The translations under genes and the position numbers were made by a program. This document shows, one piece after another, positions 12,834 to 15,695 of a stretch of 15,695 nt of DNA. Under the pieces are notes generated by a model. It did no database searches and was not told the DNA's origin. It saw nothing but the letters and a program-made list of their open reading frames with translations. Origin of the DNA: Lachnospiraceae bacterium UBA6998 (GTDB taxonomy: Bacteria > Bacillota > Clostridia > Lachnospirales > Lachnospiraceae); NCBI GenBank assembly GCA_002448395.1, contig DJXS01000067.1:1-15695 (forward strand). The letters run 5' to 3'. Every line of letters begins with the position of its first letter. The first letter of the stretch is position 1.

Positions 12834-14639
12834 TCAGAACTCCTTCCGCAGCTCTTCCATCTGCCTGACCGCGTCTCCGAAGACTTCCAGCGCCTCGTCC
12901 ACCGGCTTCGACGTGGAGAGGTCTACGCCCGCGATCTTGAGAAGGCTCACAGGGTCCTGCGTGCAGCCGCTCTTTAAAAACTCCAGATACGGCTTCACAG
13001 CTGCTTCCCCCTGCTCCAGGATGCGGTGCGCGATCGCGACAGCCGCCGAGAAGCTTGTGGCGTACTGGTATACGTAGAAATTGTAGTAGAAGTGCGGGAT
13101 CCTGCACCACTCGTAGGCGATCAGGGGATCCGACACCATATCTTCGCCAAAATACTGCTTATTCAGTTCCAGATACAGGCCGCAGAGCGCATCCGCCGTC
13201 AGTGGACTGCCCTCCTCCGCCATCGCGTTGGTCCTGCGCTCGAACTCCTCGAACATTGTCTGGCGGTAGACCGTTCCCTTGAAACACTCCAGATAGTAGT
13301 TGATCAGATAGGCCTTTTCCTTCGGATCCTTCGCGCGCGCGAGCATATACTCCAGGAGCAGGATCTCATTGGTCGTGGAGGCGACCTCCGCCACGAAGAT
13401 CTTATACCCGGAATTGAGATGGGACTGCGCGTGCTCGGAATACCAGGTGTGCATAGAGTGCCCCATCTCGTGGACAAGGGTGAAAACATCGTCCAGTGTA
13501 TCCGTATAGTTGAGCAGCATGTAGGGATGGACTCCGTAAACGCCCGAAGAATAGGCGCCTGAGCGCTTTCCCTCATTTTCATAGACATCGATCCAGCGCT
13601 CCGCGTAAGCCTTGCGGACGATGGACAGGTATTCCTCTCCCAGAGGCGCCAGCGCCTTCAGGGATATCTCCTTCGCCTCCTCATAGGAGAACTTTCTGTC
13701 ATAATCTGAGACCATGGGCACATAGACATCGTACATGTGCAGTTCTTCCACTCCCAGCATCTTCTTACGCAGGGAGACATAACGGTGCATATACGACATT
13801 TTGCCATGGATGCTGTCGATCAGACGGTCGCACACTGCCGGGTCAACATTGTTCCCGTCGACTGCCGCGACAAAGGTTGAGGGATATTTCCTGGCGCGCG
13901 CATAGAAGATCTGCTGCTTGACCTGGCCGTCGTAGAGGGCCGCCCACGTATTTGCGAACTCGCTGTAGCGCGTGTAGAACTTCTCGAAGGATTCCCTGCG
14001 CAGTTCTCTGTCCGGAGACATCTGCAGCGGCACAAAGCGGCCGTTGGAGAGCTGGATCTCATTGCCCTCGCTGTCCTTTACCGGCGGAAACTTAAGGTCC
14101 GCGTTGGAGAGCATGCCGAAACCGTTGGACGCGGTCTGTGCCATCTCTCCGGCCGAAGCAAGAAGCTGCTCCATTTCCTTAGAAAGCGTGTGTTCCTTCA
14201 TGCGGCGGATCTCGCGGATCGTCACCTCATAATCCCTGATCCCCGGCTCCTCCTCGCAGAAACGGGCGATCACCTCATCCGGAATGGCAAGGATCTCCGG
14301 CTCCATAAAAGAGAGCTCCTCACTGACCCTGACCGACGCGCTCTGCGCTTTCAGCTCCAGCTCCTGATAACGGGAATTTCCCGCGTCCTGGTCATGGCGC
14401 ATAAAAGAATAGCCGCCCACACGGTCCAGTTTCAGCGAACAATCGTCGTATAACTTCAGCGCTTCATAGAGATTCCGGGCGCTCTCCCCGAGCCGTCCCT
14501 CATACTTTCCGACCTCTGCGGCCAGTTTCCCGGCCTCCTGAAGTTCCTGCTCCCAGAGCGCTTCGTCTGGATATATATCTTCGAGGCGCCAGGTCATCTC
14601 TTCCGGCACTTCTTCTCTTTTCGGTAATCTGTCGTTCAT
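12834..14639 (-). CDS. pepF: Oligoendopeptidase F (M3B zinc metallopeptidase)
   Basis: A 601-residue cytoplasmic zinc peptidase, the normal length for PepF, that cleaves short peptides of roughly 7-17 residues. The zinc motif HExxH is H390-EMGH-394 (in FTLVHEMGHSMHTWYS) and the third ligand is E418 in FVAEVASTTNE. The GVYGVHPYMLLNYTDTLDDV block (366-385) and the C-terminal IPHFYYNFYVYQYATSFSAA stretch are family hallmarks. The ATG at 14639 has AGGAG 8 nt upstream. A perfect TATAAT (14722-14717, minus strand) lies about 80 nt before the start but lacks a clear -35 box. It is preceded by a strong terminator that separates it from the structured block upstream. It probably serves peptide turnover, and may be cotranscribed with the DJ-1 gene. 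Confidence 0.96.
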   Translation of the reverse strand: MNDRLPKREEVPEEMTWRLEDIYPDEALWEQELQEAGKLAAEVGKYEGRLGESARNLYEALKLYDDCSLKLDRVGGYSFMRHDQDAGNSRYQELELKAQSASVRVSEELSFMEPEILAIPDEVIARFCEEEPGIRDYEVTIREIRRMKEHTLSKEMEQLLASAGEMAQTASNGFGMLSNADLKFPPVKDSEGNEIQLSNGRFVPLQMSPDRELRRESFEKFYTRYSEFANTWAALYDGQVKQQIFYARARKYPSTFVAAVDGNNVDPAVCDRLIDSIHGKMSYMHRYVSLRKKMLGVEELHMYDVYVPMVSDYDRKFSYEEAKEISLKALAPLGEEYLSIVRKAYAERWIDVYENEGKRSGAYSSGVYGVHPYMLLNYTDTLDDVFTLVHEMGHSMHTWYSEHAQSHLNSGYKIFVAEVASTTNEILLLEYMLARAKDPKEKAYLINYYLECFKGTVYRQTMFEEFERRTNAMAEEGSPLTADALCGLYLELNKQYFGEDMVSDPLIAYEWCRIPHFYYNFYVYQYATSFSAAVAIAHRILEQGEAAVKPYLEFLKSGCTQDPVSLLKIAGVDLSTSKPVDEALEVFGDAVRQMEELRKEF

Positions 14640-14716
14640 CCGGTCTGCTCCTGTCTGCGGCGTTCCGCGGTGTATGGTGTTTCTCCGCCGGCCGCGTTAT
14701 TACTCTTCTTTTCAGT

Positions 14717-14722
14717 ATTATA
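14717..14722 (-). promoter_or_regulatory. Candidate -10 box of the pepF promoter
   Basis: A perfect TATAAT on the minus strand. The 17-nt upstream spacer is GC-rich (GGCCGGCC palindrome) and no TTGACA-like box is seen, so the promoter is weakly supported or activator-dependent. The leader would be about 70 nt. Confidence 0.4.
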
Positions 14723-14793
14723 AGACAGAACGGCCGGCCGGGGGAACTGTTTTCCTTACATACTGACAGCCCTCGCCGCAGGAAATAAAAAAA

Positions 14794-14835
14794 GGCTGTG
14801 AAGTTGGGGGGTGATCATCCCCGGACTTCACAGCC
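14794..14835. terminator. Bidirectional terminator upstream of pepF
   Basis: GGCTGTGAAGT (14794-14804) pairs perfectly with ACTTCACAGCC (14825-14835), and GGGG/CCCC can extend pairing inside the 20-nt loop. A7 precedes it and T6 follows it (14838-14843), so it can work on both strands. No plus-strand gene lies to its left, so its main use is to stop minus-strand transcription from the right before pepF. Confidence 0.88.
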
Positions 14836-14889
14836 CGTTTTTTCACATCTTTTTTATCATTTAATAGCAAGAAGACCCCTTCCTCAGTT

Positions 14890-15150
14890 CACAAGCTCAA
14901 CAGTTGATCGGTAGGAATTAAGGTCCCTGCGAGTGAACAGGGAGGGGATGAATTGCCTGCGAATGTACCTTCCCTATTTGTAAGCGTTTCACATATTCGA
15001 TGTGAGTAAGGAAAAATACAGGAAATGGAACGTGTGTTTGCAAACATATGTTTTGTTTCGCCGCCCGCGTATTCGCGAGAACAGGAAAAACTACGTCAAC
15101 AGACCGCATTCATCTCGCCGCCTACAGAGGCGGGAGTCTTCTACGGAAAC
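14890..15150 (+). mobile_element. Structured relic resembling an IS200/IS605 TnpB element 3' end (omega-RNA-like)
   Basis: This block lies in a 528-bp gene-free stretch (14640-15167) and contains no credible ORF. Its plus strand has GGTAGGAATTAAGG (14910-14923), a hairpin TCCCTG-CGAGTGAA-CAGGGA (14924-14943), GGATGAATTGCC, a second hairpin TCACAT-ATTCG-ATGTGA (14989-15005), a small CGCG-TATT-CGCG hairpin (about 15067-15078), and a terminal-looking GC hairpin CCGCCT-ACAG-AGGCGG (15118-15133) followed by GGAGTCTTCTACGG. The order of conserved AATT-rich segment, hairpins and terminal hairpin recalls the right end of tnpB (IS605 orfB) elements, where the guide RNA scaffold is encoded. No TnpB coding remnant such as the zinc ribbon is visible. 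The boundaries are approximate and the assignment is from memory of such ends, so an unrelated structured RNA remains possible. Confidence 0.4.
15108..15135. repeat. IS200/IS605-end-like hairpin, copy 2
   Basis: ATTCATCTC, then CCGCCT-ACAG-AGGCGG (15118-15133) and GGA. It shares flank and stem with the copy at 4242-4266; the two loops differ and this copy has one or two extra bases before the stem. It would be the right-end hairpin of the relic at 14890-15150. Confidence 0.5.
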
Positions 15151-15167
15151 ATGATAAAAAGCGGAGA

Positions 15168-15695
15168 TTACTTTCCGTACCTGAGCGGCGTCGAAACCTT
15201 TTCATTGAAGAACTGAATGATCGGCCCCATGCAGAATGCTGTCAAAACAGTTCCGATCCCCACTTTTGCTCCCAGAAGGCCCCCTGTCAGGACGCAGATG
15301 AAATCAGTGGCAATACGGACAACCCTGAAAGCCCATCCTTTCCTGTCAGAAATCGTCAGTGCGATCCAGTCATAGGCTGAGACTCCCATATCCGCGACAA
15401 AATACAGAGAAGCCGCAAGAGAAGCCAGGATCAGGGCAATGATCATCAGTGTGGCTCTCAAAAGGACTGAAGGGGAAGGAAAAACCCTTTGCAGAAGCAC
15501 TCCTGTGTATTCCACCACATATCCCAAAAGAAACAGATTGATTATAGTTCCAAGCCCGATCATGCGCCTGTTAAAAAAGAACATGAAGGCAAGCAGGATC
15601 GCGTTCAGGATCACATAAAAGGTGCCGTAGGAAATCGGAGTAAGGCCCCACAATCCATGGGCAAAAACCTGAAAGGGGTCCATGCCAAATGCCGT
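15168..15695 (-). CDS. YczE/YitT-like integral membrane protein, C-terminal part
   Basis: The frame is open to the right edge, so the gene is cut; 175 codons are visible. The ATG at 15683 should not be taken as the start, because MDPFQVFAHGLWGLTPISYG aligns with the internal segment G-x-x-P-W-D-V-x-H-x-G-L that in YczE-type proteins follows the first membrane helix. About five hydrophobic segments follow, and the motif ADMGVSAYDW repeats the same small-residue/aromatic-Asp pattern in the second half, as expected for this internally duplicated family. The end, GAKVGIGTVLTAFCMGPIIQFF, is also typical. The function of the family is unknown; some members are near regulators or toxin-synthesis genes. 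It ends without a strong terminator nearby, so its transcript may run through the structured block to the terminator at 14794-14835. Confidence 0.82.
   Translation of the reverse strand, partial: TAFGMDPFQVFAHGLWGLTPISYGTFYVILNAILLAFMFFFNRRMIGLGTIINLFLLGYVVEYTGVLLQRVFPSPSVLLRATLMIIALILASLAASLYFVADMGVSAYDWIALTISDRKGWAFRVVRIATDFICVLTGGLLGAKVGIGTVLTAFCMGPIIQFFNEKVSTPLRYGK

Noticed and set aside
14840..15167. A tRNA gene or a CRISPR array in the gene-free stretch.
   Set aside because: There is no cloverleaf or T-loop consensus, and the hairpins differ from one another with no direct repeats at regular spacing.
15156..15180. A terminator overlapping the YczE-like stop codon (CGGA/TCCG followed by CTTTTT on the minus strand).
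   Set aside because: The stem is only 4 bp, too weak to claim as a terminator despite the T-run.
15025..15216. A 63-codon plus-strand open frame as a small protein.
   Set aside because: It runs through the terminal hairpin and into the 3' end of the YczE-like gene on the other strand, with no ribosome site or recognisable motif.

Overview
The window looks like a chromosomal segment of an anaerobic Clostridia-class Firmicute, probably Lachnospiraceae-like, of fairly high GC by eye. The reasons are AGGAGG-type ribosome sites, several TTG/GTG starts, and the gene families present: a DgkA-type undecaprenol/diacylglycerol kinase, a COG3937 phasin-like protein next to UbiB/AarF, LctP, an ECF metal transporter, PepF and a YczE-like membrane protein. 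Every gene I can support is on the minus strand, so transcription runs from high to low coordinates. Both edge genes are cut: the N-terminus of a UbiB/AarF kinase-like protein at the left and the C-terminal part of a YczE-like protein at the right.

Right part (15695 to 9577): the partial YczE-like gene; a 528-bp gene-free stretch holding a structured block resembling the 3' end of an IS200/IS605 TnpB element and a strong hairpin terminator; then oligoendopeptidase F, a DJ-1/PfpI-family protein, and a large FtsX-type ABC permease whose GTG start overlaps the DJ-1 stop codon.

Centre (9467 to 1247): seven codirectional genes that read as one physiological module. An ECF-type Ni/Co transporter (CbiM with a fused C-terminal PDGLE domain, CbiQ, CbiO) is followed by a GntR/FadR-type regulator, an FAD-linked D-lactate dehydrogenase/glycolate oxidase (GlcD family), an LctP lactate permease and a nickel-dependent lactate racemase (LarA). 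LarA keeps the residues that bind the nickel-pincer cofactor. This makes nickel, rather than cobalt, the likely transporter cargo: nickel uptake feeds the racemase, which interconverts L- and D-lactate for a D-specific oxidase. The oxidase operon has a good sigma-A-type promoter followed by a paired TGGT/ACCA operator that suits the adjacent regulator. An internal terminator-like hairpin precedes lctP, and a very strong terminator follows larA. The nickel-pincer biosynthesis genes (larB, larC, larE) and the etfBA genes often found beside such dehydrogenases are not in the window.

Left part (1065 to 1): a promoter, then dgkA, a phasin-like gene and a TTG-initiated ubiB/aarF gene in a tight operon. 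The 218 bp between larA and dgkA hold the larA terminator, a run of nine C, two further hairpins and the dgkA promoter.
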